Assembly: GCA_002344795.1 (NCBI GenBank)
Contig: DDUM01000018.1
Location: 1-49,092, forward strand
DNA length: 49,092 nt
Direction of reading: 5' to 3'
From: Flammeovirgaceae bacterium UBA2338
Lineage (GTDB): Bacteria; Bacteroidota; Bacteroidia; Cytophagales; Cyclobacteriaceae
The notes below the pieces were generated by a model. It was not told the origin of the DNA. It made no database searches and saw nothing but the letters and a program-made list of their open reading frames with translations. This document shows, in pieces, positions 16,650 to 24,745 of this stretch (positions within the stretch are counted from its first letter, which is position 1; every line of letters starts with the position of its first letter). The position numbers and the translations under genes were made by a program.

Positions 16650-17996
16650 TCAGGGTATATCCTCGAAATTAAGCGTTCCTGAAGCATAACTGATTAGAAG
16701 TCTCTGGAACATCAGGGTGTATCTGGCACTTACAAAATCACCCTGGGCCCGCACACTGTTTTGATTGGCCTGAGTGAGGGCAACAATATCTGAAATACCC
16801 AGCCTGTAACGTTCTTGTTCCAACTCTTGCGAAAGTTGAGCCGCCCTTAGCTGTGCACTCGCTGCATCATAGTTGGATCTTGCGTCCCTATAATTCTGAT
16901 AAGCCCTCAACACATCACTTTTCACCAGTATTTCAGTGTTTTCAGTTTGTAGTTTAGCGTTTTCGTAAGCCACGCGGTTGGCAACGGTCGTGTTTCTATT
17001 TTGAAATCCGCCTATAATAGGAATCGTGAATGTAAGGCCATAAGTCAACTGGGTGTTATCATCTCTGAATTGCTGCTCAAAAGATCGGTTGATTGAATTT
17101 TGAATGTAATTGTATTGCGATCCATATTGAGCAAATAATCCAACTCTTGGAAAGAGTGTTCCCTTAGAGGACTGATATCCAAATTGTGAAGCTTTTTCAT
17201 TGAGTCTTGCCTGTGCCAAATCACTTCTTTGCTCAATCGCTGTTGTACTTATTTCATCAATGCTTTTCACCTCAACATCCTCAAGGTTGATATCCCAATC
17301 AGGGTCTTCTATTTCTAATTGGGTAAGCGGGTTCAACTGCAACGTTTGAGAAAGAGTGGCTAAATCATTTCTTAAGGTAAATGCTGCACGCATAGCCAGG
17401 AGTTCAGCGTTCTTCACCTGATACTCCTGATTGATCATATCCACTTCCGCCCTGCTGCCTGCTGCGACTTGTTCTCTTATTTGTTCGTATTGCTGTTGTT
17501 GGGTTTCTACATTTTGTTTTTGAATCTCATGCAGCTCTTTATCCAACAGGCACATTAAGTATTGATTGGCCACGTCTCTGATTACATCCTGATTGGTTCT
17601 TTTTACCAAATGCATTTGGGCCTCGTGCAAATTAGATGCCTGCCGATAGGAATTAAAGTTATTGAAGCCATTGAACAAGGGCATGTTGGCATTGACATTT
17701 GCACCAAAAAAGTCAATCACACCATTTACCACCTGACCTTGTTGTTGGTTAAATGAATTTCCATCGTTGCGTCCTGCATTCCCCGTAACATTAACACTCG
17801 GTGCCATTCTAAGAATACCGGCTGTCTTATTGACTTGAGATGCAATCAGAAAATTTTCCTGTTGATTGAGCGCAAGATTTTTTTCAAGGCCTATTTTAAC
17901 CGCTTCCTTAAACGTCAGCGTTTTCACTGGCTCTTGTCCATGCACAAAAGCCACTGCAGAAATACAAAACAAAAACAGCAATGCACTAAACTTCAT
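16650..17996 (-). CDS. TolC-family outer membrane efflux protein
   Basis: This 448-residue protein has a signal peptide (MKFSALLFLFCISAVAFVHGQ) and two outer-membrane-efflux repeats. Repeat 1 starts LTFKEAVKIGLEKNLALNQQ; repeat 2 starts at ~residue 250 (IEQRSDLAQARLNEKASQFGYQ) and contains YGLTFTIPIIGGFQNRN. Long amphipathic helices rich in Gln/Ala/Asn (RAAQLSQELEQERYRLG) fit the TolC periplasmic barrel. It starts 12 bp after the stop of the ABC ATPase gene, so the two form an operon. No membrane-fusion protein or permease is nearby, so they must come from elsewhere. A strong terminator separates it from rpsA. Confidence 0.92.
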   Translation of the reverse strand: MKFSALLFLFCISAVAFVHGQEPVKTLTFKEAVKIGLEKNLALNQQENFLIASQVNKTAGILRMAPSVNVTGNAGRNDGNSFNQQQGQVVNGVIDFFGANVNANMPLFNGFNNFNSYRQASNLHEAQMHLVKRTNQDVIRDVANQYLMCLLDKELHEIQKQNVETQQQQYEQIREQVAAGSRAEVDMINQEYQVKNAELLAMRAAFTLRNDLATLSQTLQLNPLTQLEIEDPDWDINLEDVEVKSIDEISTTAIEQRSDLAQARLNEKASQFGYQSSKGTLFPRVGLFAQYGSQYNYIQNSINRSFEQQFRDDNTQLTYGLTFTIPIIGGFQNRNTTVANRVAYENAKLQTENTEILVKSDVLRAYQNYRDARSNYDAASAQLRAAQLSQELEQERYRLGISDIVALTQANQNSVRAQGDFVSARYTLMFQRLLISYASGTLNFEDIP

Positions 17997-18008
17997 ACTT
18001 CTCTCTAT

Positions 18009-18707
18009 TTATTCTTTTACTTTTTCACTTTTGTTTACCAATTCATCTGATTCCATAGCCCCATCCACAACCCTCACAATGCGTTTCCCTCGTTGCGCAT
18101 TTTCCTCCGAGTGGGTCACCTGAATGATGGTCATACCCTCATTGTTCAGCTGCTCGAAAATGTCCATGATCTGTTTCCCCTGCTCTGAGTGCAAATTTCC
18201 TGTGGGCTCATCTGCCAACAATAGTTTGGGCTCTCCCACAATGGCCCTGGCTACACCCACCAATTGTTGTTGTCCACCGGACAGCTGCTCGGGAAAGAGG
18301 TCTTTCTTGGCCACCATATTAAATCGATCCAGTAACTCCGCTACCATACTTTTTCGTTGGCTGCCGCTTACTCCCTTATAAAGCAAAGGGGTTTCAATAT
18401 TTTCATACACGGTCAGTTCATCAATCAGATGGTAAGCCTGAAAGATGAAACCGATGTAGTTTTTATGCAATTCGGATTTCTGGCGTTCTTTAATTTTGTG
18501 CACAGGCTCGTCAAAGAAGTAATACTCCCCTGCAGAAGGCTCGTCCAACATACCAATGATGTTCATCAGCGTAGACTTACCTGCCCCACTGGGGCCCATT
18601 ATGGTTAAAAATTCACCTTGCTCTACCTTGAGGTCTATCCCTTTTAATATGAAAGCCCGTTGAAATCGCGAATCGACATATTTATCGATATCCTTTAATT
18701 GAATCAT
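18009..18707 (-). CDS. ABC transporter ATP-binding protein, MacB/LolD type
   Basis: All ABC ATPase motifs are present in 232 residues: Walker A GPSGAGKST (38-46), Q-loop FIFQAYHLIDELTVYEN, signature LSGGQQQLVGVARA, Walker B LLLADEPTGNL and switch His in IIQVTHSEENA. The signature has LVGVA where most family members have RVAIA. The size and DEPTGNL phrase place it with the MacB/LolD/FtsE exporters of peptides, lipoproteins or drugs. It is promoter-proximal in a two-gene operon with the TolC-like gene. The expected FtsX/MacB permease is not in the window. Confidence 0.93.
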   Translation of the reverse strand: MIQLKDIDKYVDSRFQRAFILKGIDLKVEQGEFLTIMGPSGAGKSTLMNIIGMLDEPSAGEYYFFDEPVHKIKERQKSELHKNYIGFIFQAYHLIDELTVYENIETPLLYKGVSGSQRKSMVAELLDRFNMVAKKDLFPEQLSGGQQQLVGVARAIVGEPKLLLADEPTGNLHSEQGKQIMDIFEQLNNEGMTIIQVTHSEENAQRGKRIVRVVDGAMESDELVNKSEKVKE

Positions 18708-18802
18708 GCATGAATAGTTTCAGTTGAACATTAGCCAACAATAATGCCAATGGCTATTTTGATGGTTAGAGCGCATATAAACACTGGTTTTATGCAGTTT
18801 AA

Positions 18803-18838
18803 CGTCCGGTAGTGAAAAAAGGTGTCCTAAAACGGACG
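18803..18838. promoter_or_regulatory. Possible operator: CGTCCG / GTCC-TAAAAC-GGAC inverted repeats
   Basis: CGTCCG (18803-18808) and CGGACG (18833-18838) face each other, with the inner inverted repeat GTCC-TAAAAC-GGAC at 18824-18837. It lies ~100-130 bp upstream of the ABC ATPase start, where a regulator could bind. It is not followed by a T-run on either strand, so a terminator is unlikely. Confidence 0.35.
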
Positions 18839-18855
18839 GGTTGAAAAATCCTGAT

Positions 18856-19269
18856 TTAAAATACAATGGGGTGTAAAATCACATCTACTCGTCTGTTGAG
18901 CATGCGCCCATAGTAATTATCGTTTCTGTACACTGCGTTATCATAATCCCAATCTTTGATGTGAATCAGGTAATCAGGAATGCTCAACTCTTTAAGCAGT
19001 TGAAAAACGGTTTGGCTGCGCATTCTTGAAAGCCATTCATTGAATTCTTTACCTCCCACCGGATCAGTATGGCTTGTCAGCTGAATTTGATACTTCTCTA
19101 ATAAGTTGGGGATGGAATCGAGCCAGTTGGAGAGTTCTTTGGCCTGATGGCTGTCTACATAATAACTTCCTCCACGGAAATAAATACTCTTTCTGATTTC
19201 ATCTTGCTGGGCAAACGAGATCAATGGAAAAAGAGCGAATGCAAGTAATATGGTTGCCATACGATGCAT
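18856..19269 (-). CDS. Small secreted OmpA-like domain protein
   Basis: This 137-residue protein has a signal peptide (MHRMATILLAFALFPLISFAQ) and then only an OmpA-C-like fold: a beta strand with IYFRGGSYYVDSHQAKEL, a helix, YQIQLTSHTDPVGGKEFNEWLSRMRSQTV and a final NRRVDVIL. The HTDPVG...NxxLSxxRxxxV pattern is the peptidoglycan-binding OmpA signature, here slightly divergent. No outer-membrane barrel or lipobox is present, so it is probably periplasmic. A dispersed repeat starts 12 bp upstream of the start codon (19281-19362). It seems to be a single gene. Confidence 0.8.
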   Translation of the reverse strand: MHRMATILLAFALFPLISFAQQDEIRKSIYFRGGSYYVDSHQAKELSNWLDSIPNLLEKYQIQLTSHTDPVGGKEFNEWLSRMRSQTVFQLLKELSIPDYLIHIKDWDYDNAVYRNDNYYGRMLNRRVDVILHPIVF

Positions 19270-19280
19270 AATCTCAATTT

Positions 19281-19362
19281 AACCCAAATTATGCATTAGA
19301 AAAAATACAAAGCGGATACATTAATGGCGAACCCTGTCATTACCGTCAGGATTGTCGGGGTG
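19281..19362. repeat. Dispersed element, copy 1 (AATTATGCATTAGAA end)
   Basis: About 82 bases resemble 25338-25419: both start AACCCAAATTATGCATTAGAA-like, share TTAATG.CGAA.CCTG and end ACCGTCAGGATTGTC.GGGT. Both copies lie just upstream of a leftward gene start, in the same orientation to the gene. Confidence 0.65.
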
Positions 19363-19436
19363 ATGACGAAGCGGAATTTGACCTGAGGGTGAAATCTGAG
19401 GGGAGGATTCAATGATTGTCACTTTTCAGACAAGCA

Positions 19437-20420
19437 TTAGAATTGCGGTTGCTTCAGTTTATTGTCCAGCACTGATTCAATTTTTTCCATTACCTCGGCC
19501 GTCAACTGAGTCTGTGCTTCAATGGATTTCAAGTTTTCCCGGAGTTGCTCCACTTTGGACGCCCCAAGTATTACGGTACTCACGTTTGGGTTTTTTAAAC
19601 ACCATGCCAATGCCAACACAGGCATGGACATCCCCAACTCTTTGCTGAGTGTTGCCAGCTTTTTGGCCCGTGGTATATTACCTTCTGCAAAACTTCGTTC
19701 TTTCAGCCAGTCCAAACCTTCGCCCCCAAGTCGGGCATCCGTTGGAAATCCGTCATTGTATTTTCCGCTTAGCACACCACTGGCCAATGGTGACCAAACG
19801 GTGGTGCCCAGCCCCACTGTTTTATAAAGTTGATTGTACTCCACCTCCACACGGTGGCGCACTAACATGTTGTATTGGGGTTGTTCCATCACAGGCCCAA
19901 TTAAATGATACCGTTGAGCTACCATGTGGGCTTCTGTTATCTCCTGCGCACTCCACTCACTGGTGCCCCAGTATAAAATTTTTCCCTGCACGATCAGGTT
20001 ATGCATGGTCCACACGGTTTCTTCAATGGGAGTTTGCTTGTCGGGGCGATGACAAAAAAATAAATCCAGATAGTCCAATTGCAGGCGTTTTAGTGCTCCA
20101 TTGCAAGCCTCTACCAGATGTTTTCTATGAAGTCCTTTTTGTGTAGGCAACTCACCTCCACTTCCAAAAAAAGCTTTACTGGAAACGATGTAGGTGTCGC
20201 GTTGCCATTGTTTTTTCTTTAAGATGTTTCCCATTACCATCTCAGATTTGCCATTGGCATAGCTCTCAGCGCTGTCAAAAAAGTTGATGCCCTTTTCATA
20301 GGCCACCGTCATCAACTCCTCAGCGATGCTGTCGCTGTTGCGTTCACCGATAGTAAGCCATGAACCCAATGATAAAGCACTTAGCTGCAAACCCGACTTC
20401 CCCAATCTCCTGTATTCCAT
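19437..20420 (-). CDS. Aldo/keto reductase
   Basis: This 327-residue NADPH-dependent oxidoreductase has the AKR (beta/alpha)8 layout. The tetrad is visible as D and Y in FFDSAESYANGKSE (~48-61), K in YIVSSKAFFG and H in LDLFFCHRPD. The cofactor end shows LGASKVEQLRENL. The start MEYRRLGKSGLQLSALSLGSW and the size resemble the voltage-gated K+ channel beta/YghZ-like branch (AKR6/AKR14), which reduce aldehydes such as methylglyoxal; the true substrate is unknown. It follows the histidine phosphatase gene by 15 bp and is probably the last gene of a three-gene operon. Confidence 0.93.
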   Translation of the reverse strand: MEYRRLGKSGLQLSALSLGSWLTIGERNSDSIAEELMTVAYEKGINFFDSAESYANGKSEMVMGNILKKKQWQRDTYIVSSKAFFGSGGELPTQKGLHRKHLVEACNGALKRLQLDYLDLFFCHRPDKQTPIEETVWTMHNLIVQGKILYWGTSEWSAQEITEAHMVAQRYHLIGPVMEQPQYNMLVRHRVEVEYNQLYKTVGLGTTVWSPLASGVLSGKYNDGFPTDARLGGEGLDWLKERSFAEGNIPRAKKLATLSKELGMSMPVLALAWCLKNPNVSTVILGASKVEQLRENLKSIEAQTQLTAEVMEKIESVLDNKLKQPQF

Positions 20421-20435
20421 TCTAATTTTCAGTCT

Positions 20436-20957
20436 TTAGTTTGTTGGCATTCCATAACTCATCCAGGTTACGCTCGCATTCCCTTTCTCAAGAATTGATA
20501 CGATCAGTATATTATCAAAATCAGAATCTATAAAATCAGGATAAGCTTCATTTCCTAAAAAATAATTGGCTACCCAGGGTGTTGTGTTGGAGTGACCGGA
20601 TATCAAAACCGTGCCCCCCTTATGTGTTTTCAATATCCTATCCATCTCATCACCCTTCATAGCCTCATAAGCCAACACAGATAGACTTTTAGAATTAGCA
20701 GTAGGAGCTACCGTCTCTTGTGTTCGTTTAAATGCAGTGGAGTAGATGGCATCGAGGTTTGTTTCTTTCAACACCTTCGCCAATTCATCGGCTCTGATTT
20801 TTCCATCTGGAGTAAGTGGTGGGTCTTTGGTTCCATCGTCCGCCTTCTCAGCATGGCGCACTAAGATAAAGGTAGTAATGGTCTGGGGTGTAGGCGTATT
20901 CGTACACCCTATAAAAATCACACTGAATAACGCAAAAACTAATATTGTCTTTTTCAT
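20436..20957 (-). CDS. Histidine phosphatase family lipoprotein
   Basis: This 173-residue protein begins with a lipoprotein signal (MKKTILVFALFSVIFIGC, lipobox Cys18), so it should be anchored in a membrane. The histidine-phosphatase motif RHAEK is at 34-38, with a second histidine in LISGHSNTTP and the TAFKRTQETVAP segment, so the catalytic set looks intact. Short SixA-like members remove phosphate from proteins or small phosphoesters; its own substrate is unknown. Its start overlaps the stop of the upstream NTF2-like gene by four bases (20954-20957), a sign of translational coupling. Confidence 0.9.
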   Translation of the reverse strand: MKKTILVFALFSVIFIGCTNTPTPQTITTFILVRHAEKADDGTKDPPLTPDGKIRADELAKVLKETNLDAIYSTAFKRTQETVAPTANSKSLSVLAYEAMKGDEMDRILKTHKGGTVLISGHSNTTPWVANYFLGNEAYPDFIDSDFDNILIVSILEKGNASVTWMSYGMPTN

Positions 20958-21439
20958 TTGAATCTGTTTTGAATGGCTACAGGAACATCACAATTTTCTT
21001 GCTGCCTTGTATCCGTAAGTTGAAAAATTTTCCATCCGTCTGAACTCTTGTACAATTGAAATGCATCCACACCACAATGGTGCAGCTCTTTGTCAAGATA
21101 GAAGGCATACCTGGCCCATACCTGGGCAAGGTTTCCGTCCACTTCAATTTTTACATCCCAAATGGGCTCTGTATATACCTGCTTTCTCGGGGTGCCCATG
21201 GCCACCAGAAAACGATTAAGGTCTCCCCTATTAAAAGTGGGGTTTCCTTCCTTATCTTCTCCAATGGTTGCAAATACAACATCTTCCTTAAATGCTTTAT
21301 GCACCAAAGCACTATCTCCCTTGTTCATGCCCTCGAACAAAAAATTGATAGGCTGCATTATGGCCACTTGTTCATCCTGCTGTGCAGAAAGAGAAAAAGA
21401 AATTATTAGAATTGAAAATAAAACACTGGCTCTTATCAT
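20954..21439 (-). CDS. Secreted NTF2-like (SnoaL/DUF4440-type) protein
   Basis: This 161-residue protein has a signal peptide (MIRASVLFSILIISFSLSAQ) and an NTF2-like cone: first helix NFLFEGMNKGDSALVHKAF, then strands VVFATIGEDKEG, WDVKIEVDGNLAQVWARYAFYLD, HHCGVDAFQLYKSSDGWKIFQLTDT. The ending DGWKIxxLTDT is typical of the DUF4440/SnoaL-like group. These bind small ligands or act as unknown enzymes. It is the first gene of the presumed operon with the histidine phosphatase and aldo/keto reductase. Confidence 0.85.
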   Translation of the reverse strand: MIRASVLFSILIISFSLSAQQDEQVAIMQPINFLFEGMNKGDSALVHKAFKEDVVFATIGEDKEGNPTFNRGDLNRFLVAMGTPRKQVYTEPIWDVKIEVDGNLAQVWARYAFYLDKELHHCGVDAFQLYKSSDGWKIFQLTDTRQQENCDVPVAIQNRFK

Positions 21440-21670
21440 TTGTGTGATTTTGATTTTATTTAAATGTTACTTATTCATCCCAATGCGCCTACTCAACACC
21501 TGGCGTTGAATGCGCTTTGCGAAACAGAATGGTAAATTAAACCAAAATCAGATATTTTATAAGGAATAGCCGAAATTGAGTCATATAGCAGGATATGATG
21601 GATGTCCACTACAAACCAGTCCACTGTTTCCATTTATAATCTTAATTTTACCGCCATAAAACTATTTTAT

Positions 21671-22831
21671 ATGAAAAGGCTTTGCCTGATTCTATTAATA
21701 ATTGGCATTTTTGGTTTCAATGCCCAGTCAACCACCATTGACAGTTTGGAAAATCAGCTTACCAAAGTTGATGGAGATTTAAAAGTTAAAACCTTGAACG
21801 AGTTGTTCAGGGCACACATCAATTTCGATCCTGTAAAGGCACTTGGATATACCCGAGAAGCATTGACCCTGGCCACAGAGATTGATGATCAAAAAGGGAT
21901 GGCGGCATCCTATAATAATCTTGGTGTAGCTTATCGCAACCAGGGTGCATTGGATAAAGCGCTCGAATATTACCTCACCTCGCTGAACCTATACAATACA
22001 TTAAAAAACACTGAGGGAATCGCCACTACAAAAAATAATATAGGAACCATCTACTCATTGAAGAAGGATTATGGTCAAGCCATGAAATACTTTGAAGAGG
22101 CTTTTGAACTTTTCACCCAGATTGACGACAAAGAGAGGGTGATAGGCACCATGAATAATCTGGGCAACTTACACAGTGACCTACAACTTTATGAGCAGGC
22201 ACTCAAATACTATTCGCAGGCATTTCAGGTAGCTGAAAAAGCCGGGCGTGTATATTCGGATCCCTTAAGCAATATTGGCAACGTGTATGTGAGGCAGGGA
22301 AATTTGCAAAGAGCTGTAGAGTACTACGGCCGGGCATTGGAACTTGCAAAAAAAGAAAATAATCAAATTGGGGTTTTAAATATAACTGCAAACCTGGGAG
22401 AAGTTTATGTACAGGCGGGACAAACTTCCAATGCCCAGGGTTATCTGGAAGAGGCGCTTACATTAAGTAAAAACCTGCAGGCTTTTATTTTCGAGCCTCA
22501 AATACTACGAAGCCTTGCAACCAATTATGCCAAACAAGGCAAAATGAAAGATGCCTATGAGGTGATGGTAAAATATGATGCTGCCAGAGAAAAGATCTAC
22601 GGTGAGGAGAGCAGCAGAAGGATAGCTCAAATGGAGATCGCACTTGACCTATCTGAGAAAGAAAAGGAAATGGATGCCTTGCGTAAAGATGGAGAAATAA
22701 AATCTCTCGAACTTAAGAATACAAGAATGGTGATCTCTCTGATCGTGCTGGGTATCATCATGATTGTTGCCTTCGTCAATCTCTTCCTCTTCAAAAGGAG
22801 GCCAAAGAAAACCAAGTTGCAGAATGGATAG
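21671..22831 (+). CDS. Tetratricopeptide-repeat protein with C-terminal membrane anchor
   Basis: The frame opens upstream at 21602, but ATG 21671 starts a good signal peptide (MKRLCLILLIIGIFGFNAQ) and is preferred, giving 386 residues. At least six TPR units follow (e.g. AASYNNLGVAYRNQGALDKALEYY, GTMNNLGNLHSDLQLYEQALKYY, PLSNIGNVYVRQGNLQRAVEYY). Then a charged coiled coil (DLSEKEKEMDALRKDGEIKSLELK), one membrane helix (MVISLIVLGIIMIVAFVNLFLF) and a basic tail. This is the sensor half of TPR histidine kinases or TPR-LuxR regulators, but the output domain is missing. Its last eight bases overlap the start of the HD gene. Confidence 0.9.
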   Translation: MKRLCLILLIIGIFGFNAQSTTIDSLENQLTKVDGDLKVKTLNELFRAHINFDPVKALGYTREALTLATEIDDQKGMAASYNNLGVAYRNQGALDKALEYYLTSLNLYNTLKNTEGIATTKNNIGTIYSLKKDYGQAMKYFEEAFELFTQIDDKERVIGTMNNLGNLHSDLQLYEQALKYYSQAFQVAEKAGRVYSDPLSNIGNVYVRQGNLQRAVEYYGRALELAKKENNQIGVLNITANLGEVYVQAGQTSNAQGYLEEALTLSKNLQAFIFEPQILRSLATNYAKQGKMKDAYEVMVKYDAAREKIYGEESSRRIAQMEIALDLSEKEKEMDALRKDGEIKSLELKNTRMVISLIVLGIIMIVAFVNLFLFKRRPKKTKLQNG

Positions 22832-23363
22832 AACGGAAGCCAGGGCCATTTTAGAGTCGATGACCAGTAGCCCAAGCCTGCTCCGGCATATGCGCACCAT
22901 TGAACTGGTAATGGAAGCTTATGCAAAAAAATACAATGAAGACGAAAATGAGTGGGCCATTGCCGGGCTGCTTCACGATGCTGATTACGAAGCCTTTCCT
23001 GAAAAACACCCTGCCATCATTGTAGAGAAATTAAACGAATTGGGTGAGACCAAAATCGCTCATGCCATTTCTGCTCATTACACCAAGTGGAATGTACCTT
23101 ACGATACTTTGCTCGACAAGGCATTGCTGGCCTGTGATGAACTGACGGGCTTTATTGTGGCCTGTTGCCAGGTGCGACCAGAGGGGGTGGCCACACTAGA
23201 ACCCAAATCCGTTATAAAGAAGCTAAAGGACAAGGGGTTTGCAGCCAAGGTAGAACGGGACGAGGTATACAAGGGTGTGGAATTGCTCGGTGTTGACCTG
23301 AAGGAGCATATTGCCTTTATCATTGATGTACTCAGGCAAAACCAAGAAGAACTTGGTATTTGA
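22824..23363 (+). CDS. HD-domain phosphohydrolase
   Basis: The start at ATG 22824 overlaps the TPR gene stop by eight bases; the longer frame from 22764 would read through the TPR gene and is unlikely. The 179-residue protein carries an HD metal-binding set: H in LLRHMRTIELVMEAYA, HD in AIAGLLHDADYEAF, H in AISAHYTKW and D in LACDELTGFIVA. The layout matches small HD-domain hydrolases acting on nucleotides or phosphoesters; the substrate is unknown. The overlap with the TPR membrane protein suggests linked expression. Confidence 0.9.
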   Translation: MDRTEARAILESMTSSPSLLRHMRTIELVMEAYAKKYNEDENEWAIAGLLHDADYEAFPEKHPAIIVEKLNELGETKIAHAISAHYTKWNVPYDTLLDKALLACDELTGFIVACCQVRPEGVATLEPKSVIKKLKDKGFAAKVERDEVYKGVELLGVDLKEHIAFIIDVLRQNQEELGI

Positions 23364-23433
23364 ACCTACCCAAAAAAGCTCATTTTTTGACAAAATTTAA
23401 CAACTTCAAGTTTTCCCAATTCGAAGTTTAGAC

Positions 23434-23441
23434 TAACTTTG
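23434..23441 (+). promoter_or_regulatory. Probable promoter -7 element (TAACTTTG)
   Basis: TAACTTTG fits TAnnTTTG exactly, with TTTT (23411-23414) 19 bases upstream as an imperfect -33 box. It lies 21 bp ahead of the small membrane-protein ORF, in the only sizeable gap of this plus-strand cluster. Confidence 0.5.
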
Positions 23442-23462
23442 AACCACTAAACGAAACGAACT

Positions 23463-23594
23463 ATGTACGAGCAAGTAATTGGAGATGGCGCTAACTTATT
23501 TATCATCATTGTTGCCGTCTTAGTCGGATTTGTAGCTGCCCTGGGGTATATAGATGCACAGAAAACCAAAAAGGAAGACAACCGCCCGCAATAG
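23463..23594 (+). CDS. Small single-span membrane protein, 43 aa
   Basis: The frame runs MYEQVIGDGANLF, then a hydrophobic stretch IIIVAVLVGFVAALGY, then a charged tail (DAQKTKKEDNRPQ). It has a promoter-like TAACTTTG upstream and a hairpin with a T-run right after the stop, so it looks like a complete independent transcript. Too short for a domain call; the layout (short N-terminus, one helix, basic tail) resembles small membrane-complex subunits, but no family was recognised. Confidence 0.65.
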   Translation: MYEQVIGDGANLFIIIVAVLVGFVAALGYIDAQKTKKEDNRPQ

Positions 23595-23616
23595 CAGGCA
23601 TTCAAGGAATAAACAA

Positions 23617-23645
23617 AAGCCCAGCATTACTGTTGGGCTTTTTTT
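23617..23645 (+). terminator. Intrinsic terminator after the 43-aa ORF
   Basis: AGCCCA ... TGGGCT followed by seven T, ~23 bp after the stop. Flanking A and T runs extend the stem (AAAGCCCA/TGGGCTTT). It may also serve the thioredoxin-like gene coming from the right. Confidence 0.8.
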
Positions 23646-23668
23646 GTGAATTACGGATTAGGCGAAGT

Positions 23669-24253
23669 TTAGTCTTCTGAACCTATATAGGGCGATTTAT
23701 AAATAGTTTGCCATTCTTCCCACTTCGTCTTCTTGTAGTGGTCTCCGCCAATAAATTGAATAATCTTATGAAATTCCGGGGCTTTTTGATACCCCGCCAG
23801 TGGTTGTATCATTCTAAACTCCTCATCCAAAAAAACGACAGTAGGATAGGAAAGCTGGTTATTAAGCAAGGCTGCAGCCAATTGGTGATACCCGCTTTTG
23901 CCTGACTCTACAAACTTGAAGGTAGTGCCATTAAAAACCACGTCCTCTTTTTGCTCCGCATCAAACTTTACTGGGTAAAACTGCTCATTAAGAATTTTTG
24001 CAATTTTCTCTTCACTAAACGTATTCTTATCCATCACCTTGCACCATCCGCACCAATCTGTATATACATCAATGAATATCTTACGCTTTTCAGTCTTGGA
24101 TTTCTCAACGGCCTCTTCAAAGCTCAGCCACTTGACCGGGCTTTCCTCGGCTACATTCAAAGCCACCGTATTGGCCTGGGCATAGCCCGTATGCACCGAA
24201 AGTGCCATTATAGCTACGAGTAATATTACAGACGCTTTACTTAATTTAATCAT
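23669..24253 (-). CDS. Secreted thioredoxin-like protein (WCGWCK)
   Basis: This 194-residue protein has a signal peptide (MIKLSKASVILLVAIMALSVHTGYAQ) and a thioredoxin fold with the redox site WCGWCK at 67-72. The cis-proline is in LSYPTVVFLDEE and the final strand in IQPLAGYQ. WCGWCK with the insertion around FNGTTFKFVESGKSGYHQLAA is typical of DUF255/thioredoxin-7-like proteins. It probably keeps periplasmic disulfides reduced or scavenges oxidants. It is a single gene converging on the small membrane-protein gene. Confidence 0.9.
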   Translation of the reverse strand: MIKLSKASVILLVAIMALSVHTGYAQANTVALNVAEESPVKWLSFEEAVEKSKTEKRKIFIDVYTDWCGWCKVMDKNTFSEEKIAKILNEQFYPVKFDAEQKEDVVFNGTTFKFVESGKSGYHQLAAALLNNQLSYPTVVFLDEEFRMIQPLAGYQKAPEFHKIIQFIGGDHYKKTKWEEWQTIYKSPYIGSED

Positions 24254-24511
24254 ACCCTACAAATTTATCAGAAAACAGAGGAATTCAATAATAGTTCCCT
24301 TTAAATTGATTTCCATCGGAGCCAAATCATTTAAACCTTTAATTACTATTCGGTGTCAAACAGTAACCATTGGCAGTAGTCATGGTATTATGTACGGATG
24401 GGGTGAATTTATGTTCGAATTTGAACAATTACAAACCCGCTAAGGTGGCAATTTACCGCAAGATGGTCGATTTCAAGTGTGGCACCCCATTTGGTATATT
24501 TGATTTAAGCG

Positions 24512-24712
24512 ATGATGAAATTTTCAAATAAAGACATACTTCTGCTTTTCGGCATCCTCATAGCGGTGATTGTTGCACTCACAACCATGGTGTATACAGA
24601 TCATTCTTTTAGCCTCATTCAGACCACAAAAGACACCAGTCCATCTACTACTAGTGTGGTTTCTCCAAGTCTATTAAAAAAGGCCATAGATCAGATAGAA
24701 TTTAGATTCTAG
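24512..24712 (+). CDS. Small membrane-anchored protein, 66 aa (tentative)
   Basis: The frame MMKFSNKDILLLFGILIAVIVALTTMVY has one membrane helix, then a Ser/Thr-rich tail ending IEFRF. A TATATTTG motif at 24495-24502 resembles a -7 element but lies only 10 bp from the start. It could be real or chance; it faces the YkgJ-like gene tail-to-tail. No family recognised. Confidence 0.4.
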   Translation: MMKFSNKDILLLFGILIAVIVALTTMVYTDHSFSLIQTTKDTSPSTTSVVSPSLLKKAIDQIEFRF

Positions 24713-24745
24713 CCAGGCCTGAGCAGGCTCCTTAATAAACCCCTC

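Noticed and set aside
21486..21530. Inverted repeat CAACACC-T-GGCGTTG upstream of the NTF2-like gene
   Set aside because: Short, with a mismatch and no T-run; could be an operator but support is too weak.
24495..24502. TATATTTG as a promoter for the 66-aa ORF
   Set aside because: It lies only 10 bp from the start codon and has no -33 partner, so it would leave almost no leader; kept only as a remark.
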